DNA of 64,000 nt from Aneurinibacillus tyrosinisolvens (GCF_001015055.1 NZ_BBWZ01000002.1:124001-188000); one strand, 5' to 3'; positions 31,628 to 40,019 are shown, counted from the stretch's first letter. Notes: generated from the sequence alone by a model not told the origin. Numbers and translations are program-made.

Positions 31628-31823
31628 AGAGTGGTGGACGCACTCGCTCGCCTTTCCCTTCCGCGAGGAAGGGGGGACTGTCCGCTTCACTCCCTGCAGG
31701 GAGGAGACCGCAAAACAAGAAAGCTGATTCGGGGAAGAGGACGTTGCGGTCTTTTTTCCTCCCTTCCGTTCGTTCCGCTGGGTTAGGAAGGCCGGACTTC
31801 GCTCTTTGCGTCCACCACTCTTC
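31626..31823 (+). repeat. Dispersed structured element, copy A
   Basis: A 198-bp non-coding element. Its ends are a perfect 17-bp inverted repeat, gaagagtggtggacgca (31626-31642) and its complement at 31807-31823. Inside lies a compound hairpin: gggagg (31699-31704) and agaccgcaa (31705-31713) pair with ttgcggtct (31744-31752) and cctccc (31758-31763), with five Ts (31753-31757) bulged between the two stems. The left arm overlaps the spoIID stop codon. Confidence 0.85.
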
Positions 31824-31893
31824 CCCACTCCCTTTTGCGTTTCCTCTATTTCGTACATCTAATAGAAATGGCTGTAAGAGAATAAAGAGAGAA

Positions 31894-32128
31894 GAAAGTT
31901 TTCATTACATCGTAGAAGTGATAGGAACAATGAGCGTAGTCCGGCCTTTCATACCCAGCGGAGCGGTTGAAAGAGCGGAAAAAAGCCCGCAATAGTCTTC
32001 TTCCCCGAATCGGCCCTCTTGTTTTGCGGGCTCCGCTCTTGCGAGCGCGGAGCGGACAGAACCCGCATCCCTGCGAAAGGGAAAGGCAAGCGAATGGGCC
32101 TATCACTTCGGCCGTGTAAAAAACTTTC
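31894..32128 (-). repeat. Dispersed structured element, copy B (inverted relative to A)
   Basis: Reverse complement of copy A by content: shared core includes gattcggggaaga, cgcaaaacaaga, cctttccctt and ccgctgggt. The arms differ from A but are again complementary: gaagtgatagg (31915-31925) with cctatcacttc (32099-32109), and an outer gaaagtt (31894-31900) with aactttc (32122-32128). The inner stem is gagcgg (31973-31978), A-bulge, gcccgcaa (31985-31992) against ttgcgggc (32024-32031) and ccgctc (32033-32038). With copy A it fills the 558-base gap between spoIID and spoIIQ, which holds no gene. Confidence 0.82.
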
Positions 32129-32185
32129 AGTATCATGTTTATTCCTCTCATTTCCTGTCAACAATGGGATTTGAGGTGATAAACA

Positions 32186-32950
32186 ATGAGTGATGAGCAA
32201 AAAAAATCAATGGAACCTTCTGGCCCAATCAAAAAAGTTCAGGTTGGCGGCTGGAGGAGAATCTTCGGTAAAAAATGGGTTTTTCCAGCAATGTACATGG
32301 GAATCGCAGCAATTATTCTTGCCTTTGTGATGTGGTACCAGGACAGCAAAGACTTCAGCATCTTGAACAAAGCGAAAGAGAATGCGAACCCTCAGGAGCA
32401 AACTCAACAGAACGGGGGAGAAATTGCGGTAACTCCGCAGGGTAACCCTCAGGCTGAAAAGGCGACGCCTGTTAACGGCTCGGACAAACCATTAGCGTGG
32501 CCGTCCAAGAAAGACGCCGGCACAGAAAAAGTCATGAGCTTCTACGATGATGGTGCAGACAAGAAAGCGCAGGAAGCCTCGCTTGTTCAGTATGACAACT
32601 CATACTGGCCAAACAGCGGTATGGCGATTGCAGCGAAAAACAAGAAAACGTTTGACGTTACCGCTGCTGCCGCTGGAAAAGTAACCAAAGCCGAGCGCGA
32701 CCCGATGCTGGGATACCAGGTAGAAGTAGAACATGCGAACGGTCTTGTAACGGTATATGCAAGCCTTGAAGACGCCAAGGTTAAAGTGGGCGACGAGGTA
32801 GAGCAGGGAACGGTAGTTGGAACCGCAGGCCGTAATGTTTTTGAGAAAGACCTCGGTGTCCACCTTCACTTCGAAGTGCACAAAGACGGGCTGGCAGTAC
32901 AGCCTGAGCAATATTTACAGAAGTCAACCAGTGAAGCTTCCGCAAAATAA
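32186..32950 (+). CDS. spoIIQ: Stage II sporulation protein Q (degenerate LytM-domain protein)
   Basis: Forespore membrane protein that pairs with SpoIIIAH across the intermembrane space to form the feeding-tube/ratchet complex. 254 residues: cytoplasmic head, one membrane helix (about 31-50), a Gln/Asn-rich linker, then an M23/LytM domain. Of the zinc-peptidase residues only the terminal HLHFEV motif is clear; the HxxxD site is replaced (NSGMAIAA) and the catalytic histidine position reads VYASLED, so it should be structural rather than a peptidase. The order spoIID-spoIIQ-spoIIID supports the name. Start ATG after gaggtgataa. Confidence 0.9.
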   Translation: MSDEQKKSMEPSGPIKKVQVGGWRRIFGKKWVFPAMYMGIAAIILAFVMWYQDSKDFSILNKAKENANPQEQTQQNGGEIAVTPQGNPQAEKATPVNGSDKPLAWPSKKDAGTEKVMSFYDDGADKKAQEASLVQYDNSYWPNSGMAIAAKNKKTFDVTAAAAGKVTKAERDPMLGYQVEVEHANGLVTVYASLEDAKVKVGDEVEQGTVVGTAGRNVFEKDLGVHLHFEVHKDGLAVQPEQYLQKSTSEASAK

Positions 32951-32973
32951 ATAAAAAACATAAGAAAATGAAG

Positions 32974-33010
32974 AAAAAAGGCTGATTAGTACATGCTATC
33001 AGCCTTTTTT
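32974..33010 (+). terminator. Terminator after spoIIQ
   Basis: aaaaaaggctgat pairs with atcagcctttttt around a short loop, with T6. Confidence 0.93.
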
Positions 33011-33011
33011 C

Positions 33012-33040
33012 GCATATATGGGACCTTGCCTCAATATAAT
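33012..33040 (+). promoter_or_regulatory. Possible sporulation (SigE-type) promoter for spoIIID
   Basis: gcatatat (33012-33019) and caatataat (33032-33040) resemble the -35 and -10 boxes of the mother-cell sigma factor at a plausible spacing. spoIIID is a known SigE target. Weak match by eye. Confidence 0.35.
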
Positions 33041-33074
33041 GTATCAGACCATTTACCATTAGGAGGCGAGGGGA

Positions 33075-33362
33075 GTGCACGATTACATCAAAGAGCGGAC
33101 CATGAAGATTGGCTATTATATTGTGGAAACCCGCAACACGGTCCGCAAGATTGCCAAAGAGTTTGGCGTATCGAAAAGCACGGTGCACAAGGATTTAACG
33201 GAGCGGCTGCCCGAAATCAATCCGGAGCTGGCCAATGAGGTAAAAGAGATACTTGAGTATCATAAGTCGGTCCGGCATTTGCGCGGCGGGGAGGCCACCA
33301 AAATCAAATACAAAAGAAAGGGAAAATCGATTAAATTAGAGGAGGCAGAAGAGCTGGCGTAA
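33075..33362 (+). CDS. spoIIID: Sporulation transcriptional regulator SpoIIID
   Basis: Small DNA-binding regulator of the mother-cell programme, 95 residues. The helix-turn-helix lies at about residues 21-45 (VRKIAKEFGVSKSTVHKDLTERL), followed by a basic C-terminal tail rich in K and R that also contacts DNA. Start GTG 33075, after a strong ttaggaggcgagggg. mbl follows. Confidence 0.96.
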   Translation: MHDYIKERTMKIGYYIVETRNTVRKIAKEFGVSKSTVHKDLTERLPEINPELANEVKEILEYHKSVRHLRGGEATKIKYKRKGKSIKLEEAEELA

Positions 33363-33375
33363 GGAAAAAATCTCC

Positions 33376-33404
33376 TTGTTACGGGACAATATGCGTAGTA
33401 CAAT
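33376..33404 (+). promoter_or_regulatory. SigA promoter for mbl
   Basis: TTGTTA (33376-33381), exactly 17 bases, then TACAAT (33399-33404). Lies between spoIIID and mbl, so mbl can be expressed in growing cells independently of the sporulation gene. Confidence 0.7.
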
Positions 33405-33439
33405 ATTCTGATGATATATTGTTACAGGGAGGCAGTTGC

Positions 33440-34456
33440 ATGTTAGGCAAAGATATTGGAATTGATTTGGGAACAGCCAACGTAGTGATTTATGTCAAAG
33501 GACGGGGTGTCGTACTGGATGAGCCATCGGTCGTAGCTATCGACAGCCAAACGAAAAAAGTTCTTGCCGTCGGGGAAGAAGCGCGCCGTATGGTCGGCCG
33601 TACACCGGGCAATATCGTCGCCATCCGTCCGCTTCGTGATGGGGTCATAGCAGATTTCGATATTACGGAAGCAATGCTCAATCATTTTATTAAAAAAATC
33701 GGGGTCAAAGGGTTCATGGCTCGGCCGCGTATCTTGATCTGTACACCAACGAATATAACATCCGTTGAACAAAAAGCGATTCGGGAAGCAGCGCAGCGAT
33801 GCGGCGCAAGAGAAGTGTTCCTGGAGGAAGAACCCAAGGTGGCTGCCGTAGGCGCCGGAATGGACATCTTTCTCCCGTATGGCAATATGGTAGTTGATAT
33901 TGGCGGTGGTACAACCGATGTAGCCGTGCTTTCTATGGGAGACATCGTCACCGCCTCTTCTATTAAAATGGCCGGGGACAAGTGTGATCTTGCGATAATG
34001 AGGTACATTAAAGAGAAGTACAAGCTGCTTATCGGGGAGCGTACCGCTGAGGATATTAAAATCCAGATTGGTACCGTGTTTCCCGGATCGCGCACCGACC
34101 AGATCGATATCCGCGGCCGCGACATGGTCTCAGGGCTGCCGCAGACCGTTACGATCACTTCAGAGGAAGTATGTGAAGCGCTGCAGGAAATCGCCCAGGC
34201 CATCCTGGCAGCTTCCAAAAACGTACTGGAGCGTACACCGCCGGAGCTTTCCGCTGACATTATCGACCACGGCGTCATGCTGACAGGCGGGGGATCGCAG
34301 CTGCACGGGCTGGACCGGCTGCTGGCCGAAGAGCTGAAGGTTCCTGTTCTCACTGCTGAGAACCCGATGGCGTGCGTTGCGATGGGGACTGGCATTATGC
34401 TGGAAAACCTCGACAAATCGCCGCAGCATCGGTCAAAGAAGAAGATTTTTTCATAG
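33440..34456 (+). CDS. mbl: MreB-like cell-shape protein Mbl
   Basis: Actin-family ATPase that guides lateral wall synthesis, 338 residues. It opens LGKDIGIDLGTANVVIYVKGRG (phosphate 1 loop), with VVDIGGGTTDVAVLSMG as phosphate 2 and GVMLTGGGSQLHGLDRLL near the end. The position right after spoIIID is the mbl locus of Bacillus rather than mreB. Start ATG 33440 after caggga ggc; upstream in-frame TTG at 33419 is less likely. Confidence 0.93.
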   Translation: MLGKDIGIDLGTANVVIYVKGRGVVLDEPSVVAIDSQTKKVLAVGEEARRMVGRTPGNIVAIRPLRDGVIADFDITEAMLNHFIKKIGVKGFMARPRILICTPTNITSVEQKAIREAAQRCGAREVFLEEEPKVAAVGAGMDIFLPYGNMVVDIGGGTTDVAVLSMGDIVTASSIKMAGDKCDLAIMRYIKEKYKLLIGERTAEDIKIQIGTVFPGSRTDQIDIRGRDMVSGLPQTVTITSEEVCEALQEIAQAILAASKNVLERTPPELSADIIDHGVMLTGGGSQLHGLDRLLAEELKVPVLTAENPMACVAMGTGIMLENLDKSPQHRSKKKIFS

Positions 34457-34489
34457 GCATGTGTTCTCATTCGATTTTCAAAGAGAATC

Positions 34490-34498
34490 TGCTATAAT
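34490..34498 (+). promoter_or_regulatory. Extended -10 promoter for the flagellar rod pair
   Basis: TGcTATAAT (TATAAT at 34493-34498), 58 bases before the ATG at 34556. No SigD-type GCCGATAT box seen. Confidence 0.55.
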
Positions 34499-34555
34499 GG
34501 TAACAACATAACTCCCTTTTTTTGCCTAACATGTGATGAAAGCCAGGTGAAGACC

Positions 34556-35482
34556 ATGCTGCGTGGATTAGACGCTGCCGCTTCCGGCATGCTTGCCAAC
34601 CAGGCAAGGCAGGATGCACTGACAAACAACCTCGCCAACGTAAATACACCCGGCTATAAAGCCGATAATTCTACCTTCCGCACGTTTCCGGAGCTTCTCC
34701 TGGAACGAATCCGCGATACCGGGGGCGGTGTCGCGGGGCTTCCGGCGTTCCCGGGACCGCAGCAAATCATCGGAAAGCTCTCCCACGGGGTATACAACCA
34801 GGAGCTTGTCCCGAATTTTATCCAGGGGGATATAACGGAGACGGGGAAGGTACTCGATATAGCAATGACGGATGGCACGCTGGCTGCCAGAACGGTAACG
34901 AACCCGGACGGTACGACCAAACAAGTGCAGCCGAAGATGTTCTTTGCGATTCAGAAGCCGGCGGCGAACGGACAGCCTGCGGAGACGTTCTATACGCGCA
35001 GCGGGAACTGGACGATGAACGCGCAGGGCTTCCTGACGACGCAGGAAGGCTACCAGGTGCTCGGCAGCAACGGTCAGCCGGTTAACCTCGCGCGCTTTTT
35101 GCGGGACCCGGCAGGAAGGCCGGTCCGGCTGAGCAAGGAGAATCTCCAGATTAGCCCGACCGGACAACTGACGATCCCATGGAATCCAGCCGCAACGACG
35201 CAGCTTCGCATGGTGCGGGTAGACGACCCGACGAGAAATATGATCAAAGAGATGGATACAACGTTCCGTTACACCGGCGCCGGCGCACCGGCCGCCTACA
35301 ATCCGGCTGTGGACGCGGGTGTGGCGGTGAAGCAGGGATACATCGAACGCTCCAACGTGGATCCCGGCCGCACGATGATTGACATTATGAACGTAGTCCG
35401 CAGCTATGAATCGAACCAGCGGGTGCTGTCGGCGTACGATACGACCCTTCAGAAGCTGAATGAAGTTGGAAAAATAGGATAG
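34556..35482 (+). CDS. flhO: Flagellar hook-basal body protein (FlhO-type rod protein)
   Basis: A 308-residue axial flagellar protein of the FlgF/FlgG family. The N-terminal flagella basal-body rod motif is clear: MLANQARQDALTNNLANVNTPGYK, here broken over residues ~11-35. The C-terminal motif YIERSNVDPGRTMIDIMNVVRSYESNQRVLSAYD is the matching rod helix. The pair with the next gene after mbl corresponds to flhO-flhP in Bacillus. I chose ATG 34556 after aggtga; GTG 34547 would overlap that site. Confidence 0.9.
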   Translation: MLRGLDAAASGMLANQARQDALTNNLANVNTPGYKADNSTFRTFPELLLERIRDTGGGVAGLPAFPGPQQIIGKLSHGVYNQELVPNFIQGDITETGKVLDIAMTDGTLAARTVTNPDGTTKQVQPKMFFAIQKPAANGQPAETFYTRSGNWTMNAQGFLTTQEGYQVLGSNGQPVNLARFLRDPAGRPVRLSKENLQISPTGQLTIPWNPAATTQLRMVRVDDPTRNMIKEMDTTFRYTGAGAPAAYNPAVDAGVAVKQGYIERSNVDPGRTMIDIMNVVRSYESNQRVLSAYDTTLQKLNEVGKIG

Positions 35483-35494
35483 AAGGTGTAACCG

Positions 35495-36355
35495 ATGAAC
35501 CATTCCATGATCAATGCCGCTTCCGGCATGCGTGCCATGCAGCTGCGGATTGATACGATTGCCCATAACCTGGCGAACTCCGATACGGTTGGCTACAAAA
35601 GCAGCGATACAACATTTGCCTCCCTGCTGACGAGTAAGCTGAACAACCAGCCGTATGACCAGTATGAGCAGGGGCGATTAACTCCGTACGGAATCCGCCC
35701 GGGCTTTGGTGCCAAGGAAGCCATCCAGCAGGTAGACTATACGCAGGGCACTGTGAAGCAGACCGATCAGCCAACGGATTTGTATCTGGAAGGGGAAGCG
35801 TATTTCCGGGTGCAATCCGCGGATGCGAACCGAACCGGAGAAGCGCTTTTTACCCGCGACGGATCATTTAAGTTTATACCGACGGCGGGGAACCAGCTCC
35901 AGCTCGTAACCGCAAACGGTGACTATGTCATGGACAGCAATCCGCGCACCCCGCGCCCGATTCGAATTCCCGCGAACGCCACGAATTTCCGGGTGGACAG
36001 CACCGGACAGATTACATACCGGACCCCGGCCGGGGTACAGCAGACCCACAGCCAGCGAATCGGTGTTTATACCGTCCAGAACCCGAATATACTGGATAAT
36101 GTGGGGGAAAACTATTTCCGCCTCCCGCTTGGTCCCGGACAGGCGCTGAACACCTTCGCCCAGGTGAGCAACAACGTTGTGCAGATGCCGCAGGGGCTCG
36201 CCGTTCACCAGGGCGGACTGGAAATGTCGAACGTGGATTTGCGGAAAGAAATGACGTCCCTTATGGAATCGCAGCGTGCGCTCCAGTTTAACTCGCGGGC
36301 GCTCTCGTACGGCGACCAAATGATGGATGTCACGAATCGAATTTTTAGAGGATGA
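35495..36355 (+). CDS. flhP: Flagellar hook-basal body protein (FlhP-type rod protein)
   Basis: A 286-residue paralogue of the preceding gene. Rod motif near the start, LRIDTIAHNLANSDTVGYKS, and at the end LEMSNVDLRKEMTSLMESQRALQFNSRAL. The middle carries a FlgG-like beta domain (LFTRDGSFKF). FlhO and FlhP form the distal rod in Bacillus. It is 12 bases after flhO; ribosome site gaaggtg. Confidence 0.9.
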   Translation: MNHSMINAASGMRAMQLRIDTIAHNLANSDTVGYKSSDTTFASLLTSKLNNQPYDQYEQGRLTPYGIRPGFGAKEAIQQVDYTQGTVKQTDQPTDLYLEGEAYFRVQSADANRTGEALFTRDGSFKFIPTAGNQLQLVTANGDYVMDSNPRTPRPIRIPANATNFRVDSTGQITYRTPAGVQQTHSQRIGVYTVQNPNILDNVGENYFRLPLGPGQALNTFAQVSNNVVQMPQGLAVHQGGLEMSNVDLRKEMTSLMESQRALQFNSRALSYGDQMMDVTNRIFRG

Positions 36356-36362
36356 TAAACGC

Positions 36363-36641
36363 ATGGCAGAACAACCGAAGCAGCCGCAGGTCGTAAAAAC
36401 ACAGGGCGCGGCTGCACTAAAGGATAGTCAAACGAAAACCAGTGATACGTCCGTTACGAAAAGAAGAAAAAGAAGAAAGGGTGTGCCCCTTTTTCTAAAA
36501 TTGATTCTGGTTCCTTTTCTCCTGTTTGTCGCGCTTCTTGCCGGCATGATCGCGGGCTACGGTGTGCTGGGTAAAGGGAACGCACTTGATGTGTTCAATT
36601 TGAACACATGGAAGCACATTTATGACTTAGTGTTCAGCTGA
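36363..36641 (+). CDS. EpuA-family membrane protein (DNA-directed RNA polymerase subunit beta-like annotation)
   Basis: A 92-residue protein: Lys/Gln/Thr-rich N-terminal tail, basic stretch KRRKRRKGV, one membrane helix (about 47-70), then the conserved ending GYGVLGKGNALDVFNLNTWKHIYDLVF. This matches the EpuA family (PF11772), often mislabelled as an RNA polymerase beta subunit; its true role is not known. I chose ATG 36363, 7 bases after the flhP stop with agagga upstream. Likely the last gene of the flagellar-rod unit. Confidence 0.75.
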   Translation: MAEQPKQPQVVKTQGAAALKDSQTKTSDTSVTKRRKRRKGVPLFLKLILVPFLLFVALLAGMIAGYGVLGKGNALDVFNLNTWKHIYDLVFS

Positions 36642-36708
36642 ACACTTTTATTTTTTATTACTATATTTCGGAAAATTATAGAAATAGAAAGGGAAGGACT
36701 GATTAAAA

Positions 36709-37206
36709 GTGGAGAGAGAAAAAACGAGAGAGCTTTTGCGGATTTTGGAAGAGAACAGCCGCCGTTCGGCGGAAACGATTGCGACGATGCTGGATACGAC
36801 CGTGGAAGACATACAGGAAACCATCACAAAGCTGGAGAAAGAAAAAGTTATTATCAAGTACCCTGCGATTGTAAACTGGCAGAAAATCAATGAAGACGAC
36901 CTTGTGACCGCCATGATTGACGTCAAAGTGACGCCAAAACGCGACGTGGGATTCGATGACGTAGCCGAGCGCATTTACCGCTTTCCCGAGGTACAGTCGG
37001 TGTACCTGATGTCCGGCGCCTACGACCTGTCCGTTGTCATCGAAGGAAAGACGATGCGCCAGGTAGCCCGCTTTGTATCCGAGAAGCTGTCGGCTCTTGA
37101 CTCCGTCATCTCCACTACAACCCATTTCATCCTGAAAAAATATAAGCATGACGGCGTGATTCTAGAGCAGTCGGGAGACGATAAGAGGATGGTCGTATCG
37201 CCATGA
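36709..37206 (+). CDS. Lrp/AsnC-family regulator, probably AlaR-like
   Basis: A 165-residue regulator: N-terminal winged helix-turn-helix (SRRSAETIATMLDTTVEDIQ near 16-35) and a C-terminal RAM/AsnC ligand domain (VYLMSGAYDLSVVIEG near 98-113). Starts GTG 36709. Its stop overlaps the following aminotransferase start by 4 bases, the same layout as alaR-alaT (yugG-yugH) in Bacillus, where the regulator controls alanine aminotransferase. So I infer an alanine-responsive regulator. Confidence 0.85.
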   Translation: MEREKTRELLRILEENSRRSAETIATMLDTTVEDIQETITKLEKEKVIIKYPAIVNWQKINEDDLVTAMIDVKVTPKRDVGFDDVAERIYRFPEVQSVYLMSGAYDLSVVIEGKTMRQVARFVSEKLSALDSVISTTTHFILKKYKHDGVILEQSGDDKRMVVSP

Positions 37207-38393
37207 GTGTATCCCCGCTGCAGCAGATAGAAACAGGGAACCGCAGGCTTTCGCGCACCATTCAAACGATTCCTCCGTCGGGCATCCGCCGTTTTTTCGA
37301 GCTGGCGTCCTCGATGGAAGGCGTTATCTCGCTCGGCGTAGGCGAACCGGATTTCGTCACGCCGTGGAACGTACGGGAAGCGGCGATTGATTCACTGGAA
37401 AAAGGATACACGTCGTATACGTCGAACAGCGGGATGTACGAGCTGCGGGAGGAAATCTGCCGCTACCTGTCCGACTCGTTCAACGTAACGTACAATCCGG
37501 ATAAAGAAGTCGTTGTGACCGTAGGGGCGAGCGAAGGCATCGACATTGCGCTGCGGGCGATTCTCGACCCGGGCGATGAAGTGCTCGTTGTCGAGCCATG
37601 CTACGTATCGTATGACCCGGTTATCCGCCTGGCAGGCGGGGTACCGGTCACGGTGCAGACGTCGATTGAGGATCAATTTAAGCTGACAGCCCGGCAGATG
37701 GAAGAGAAAATTACGCCGCGCACGAAGGCGATTATTTTCTGCTTCCCGAACAACCCGACGGGCTCGATTATGGCGGAGGAAGAGCTGGCTGCCCTTGCTT
37801 CGGTCATTAAAAAGCATGACTTACTCGTCATTTCAGATGAAATTTATGCCGAGCTGACATACGATGCGAAGCATACGAGCTTTGCGGCGATTCCGGGAAT
37901 GAAAGAGCGGACGATTTTGCTGTCGGGGTTCTCGAAGTCGTTTGCGATGACGGGCTGGCGCCTCGGTTATGCGGCCGGGCCGGAGGATATCATCCAGGCG
38001 ATGGTGAAAATCCACCAGTACACGATGCTGTGTGCGCCGATTATGGCCCAGGTGGCCGCCCTGGAGGCGCTGAAGCACGGGATGGAAGCGAAGGACCGGA
38101 TGGTGGAGAGCTACCGCCAGCGCCGCAACTATGTGGTGAAGGCGTTCGAGCAGATCGGATTGTCCTGCCACAAGCCGGAGGGGGCGTTCTACGCGTTCCC
38201 GTCGATTCAATCGACCGGGCTGTCGGCGGAAGAGTTTGCGGAAGGCCTGATTCTGGAGCAGAAGGTGGCGGTCGTGCCGGGCCATGTGTTCGGGGAGAGC
38301 GGCACAGGCCATATTCGCTGTTCGTATGCGACGTCGATGGAGAATCTGGAGATGGCGATTGAGCGGATGGATAAGTTTCTGCAGAAGATTTAA
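37203..38393 (+). CDS. Aminotransferase class I/II, probably alanine transaminase AlaT-like
   Basis: PLP aminotransferase, fold type I, 396 residues. The PLP lysine is in SGFSKSFAMTGWRLGY (near 243), NNPTGSIM binds the cofactor ring, and the substrate arginine is in HIRCSYATSMENL near 375. Coupled to the Lrp-type regulator upstream (4-base overlap), matching alaT/yugH, which makes alanine from pyruvate and glutamate. The aspartate or aromatic substrate range cannot be excluded. A clear terminator follows. Confidence 0.88.
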   Translation: MSVSPLQQIETGNRRLSRTIQTIPPSGIRRFFELASSMEGVISLGVGEPDFVTPWNVREAAIDSLEKGYTSYTSNSGMYELREEICRYLSDSFNVTYNPDKEVVVTVGASEGIDIALRAILDPGDEVLVVEPCYVSYDPVIRLAGGVPVTVQTSIEDQFKLTARQMEEKITPRTKAIIFCFPNNPTGSIMAEEELAALASVIKKHDLLVISDEIYAELTYDAKHTSFAAIPGMKERTILLSGFSKSFAMTGWRLGYAAGPEDIIQAMVKIHQYTMLCAPIMAQVAALEALKHGMEAKDRMVESYRQRRNYVVKAFEQIGLSCHKPEGAFYAFPSIQSTGLSAEEFAEGLILEQKVAVVPGHVFGESGTGHIRCSYATSMENLEMAIERMDKFLQKI

Positions 38394-38415
38394 CCCTGAA
38401 TAAAGGAATGAACGA

Positions 38416-38456
38416 CGCCCTTGAAGCGGATAAACGATCGGCTTCAAGGGCGTTTT
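38416..38456 (+). terminator. Terminator after the aminotransferase
   Basis: Perfect 12-bp stem cgcccttgaagc (38416-38427) with gcttcaagggcg (38441-38452), then tttt. Confidence 0.93.
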
Positions 38457-38545
38457 GCAATAAAACGATTAAAGGAGATTGAATAACAGAGCTTGAATTC
38501 TTACATATAGAGTAAAAAAGCATAATTTTTCATATACAGGAAAGC

Positions 38546-38564
38546 ATAGTATAAGTGATACTAT
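38546..38564 (+). promoter_or_regulatory. Inverted repeat just upstream of the ATPase gene, operator candidate
   Basis: atagtat (38546-38552), 5 bases, atactat (38558-38564): a perfect 7-bp dyad that ends 7 bases before the ribosome site. Its AT-rich form and position fit a repressor site overlapping the promoter; a weak RNA hairpin is the alternative. Confidence 0.5.
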
Positions 38565-38588
38565 ATTGAATGGGAAGGGGTGTATATA

Positions 38589-40019
38589 TTGAGACAACGT
38601 TGGACTTTATCTATAAATGATTTTGGGAAAATTGATAATGCGAGAATCGATATATCACCATTTATGCTGTTTGTAGGAGATAACAACAGCGGAAAAAGCT
38701 ACGTGATGTCTTTATTGTGGGGAATTGTGTCTTTAGGCGGCACCCTTTTTTTTGATAAAGAATCCCTCCGTACCTATAAAGATTGTCAAGATTGGCTGTT
38801 AAGTAATATAGACAAAGATGAGGTCATCATTGACGAGGAAGCAGAAACATTATTTCTAAAATGGTTCAATGATATTCTAGCGGCAGAAAAAGAAAATCTA
38901 GTAAAAAGAATTTTTAATTACCCGATTAAATTGGGCAGCGTACAGATTGAAAATTACAGAAGAGTTGAACCATTAAGGATTAATTTTAATTGGATTTCCA
39001 TTAAATCTTCCGAAGTTGACGAACTGGATGAAGCTGAGGATGACGAAGGAGTATTTACGAATGTAGATATGGACAACAGCCAGATTGATTTCCATTTGTC
39101 TAAACGGCTGACATCAGTACAGGATGATGTTTATGAAATGGTGAGTATTATCACCTGTGCCTTGTTTATTGGCAGCCTCAACATCCCGTTTCCAACAAGA
39201 AGATCGTTAAACAGGTTCGAACCGGTTTATCTCCCTGCTTCAAGAACAGGGTTTATGCTTACATATAAAATGTTAATTGATCCACTCATAAATGAATCCT
39301 ACAGTATGAGCGACGATCAAAAAGAGGCGACAGACCGAAGATTGCCACTCTCGGTAGTAAAGTTTTTAAATAAACTGCTGAAGATGGACATAAAAGAAAA
39401 GCCAAAATACGAGGAAATCGTGAATTTTTTAGAGGAAAATATACTGCTTGGTAAAGTAGGAAAGGATTCCTCCCCTGTTCCAAACTATTTCTATAAGCCA
39501 AAGAGTATTGAAGATAACTTACCCTTATACGTTACATCGTCTTTAGTGTCTGAAATCGCGCCTATCATCTTATTCTTACAATCCGGATATCAGTTTAGAT
39601 TAATGATAATTGAAGAACCTGAAGCCCATCTGCACCTCGAACTGCAGCGTGTATTACTAAGGGGTTTAATACGATTGGTAAATAGCGGGCTACCCATATG
39701 GATAACAACACACAGTGATACTTTTATCCAGCAGATCAACAATTTAATTTCTTTAAAGAACTTAAGGGAAGAGGGAATTGAAGTTAAAAATCTTAGTTAT
39801 GACGAAGCAGATACCATTTCCCCTGAGAAAATAAAGATTTATCAATTTAATAATATAGACAATGGCAGGACGAAAGTTGGACTACTAGAATCCACAGAGG
39901 AAGGGGTCATTGTTCCAACCTTTAACAATGCAATATATGAGTTGAGCAAAGAGGCATTGGCGATACAAAAAACGAGATTCGAAAATGAAGCAGATCCAGA
40001 AGATGATGGAGATAGATAA
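38589..40019 (+). CDS. OLD/RecF-like AAA ATPase without TOPRIM domain
   Basis: A 476-residue ATPase of the AAA_15/AAA_21 (ABC-like, SMC-related) type. Walker A GDNNSGKSY is near residue 30. A long insertion (~50-330) is acidic and lacks known motifs. Walker B LMIIEEPEAHLHLELQ is near 340 and the H-loop WITTHSDTFIQQ near 370. OLD nucleases would continue into a TOPRIM domain, which is absent here. The gene is AT-rich compared with alaT and followed 28 bases later by a small PD-(D/E)XK-like gene, so the two probably act as an ATPase-effector pair. I favour TTG 38589, spaced from gggaagggg; GTG 38580 overlaps that site. Confidence 0.8.
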   Translation: MRQRWTLSINDFGKIDNARIDISPFMLFVGDNNSGKSYVMSLLWGIVSLGGTLFFDKESLRTYKDCQDWLLSNIDKDEVIIDEEAETLFLKWFNDILAAEKENLVKRIFNYPIKLGSVQIENYRRVEPLRINFNWISIKSSEVDELDEAEDDEGVFTNVDMDNSQIDFHLSKRLTSVQDDVYEMVSIITCALFIGSLNIPFPTRRSLNRFEPVYLPASRTGFMLTYKMLIDPLINESYSMSDDQKEATDRRLPLSVVKFLNKLLKMDIKEKPKYEEIVNFLEENILLGKVGKDSSPVPNYFYKPKSIEDNLPLYVTSSLVSEIAPIILFLQSGYQFRLMIIEEPEAHLHLELQRVLLRGLIRLVNSGLPIWITTHSDTFIQQINNLISLKNLREEGIEVKNLSYDEADTISPEKIKIYQFNNIDNGRTKVGLLESTEEGVIVPTFNNAIYELSKEALAIQKTRFENEADPEDDGDR

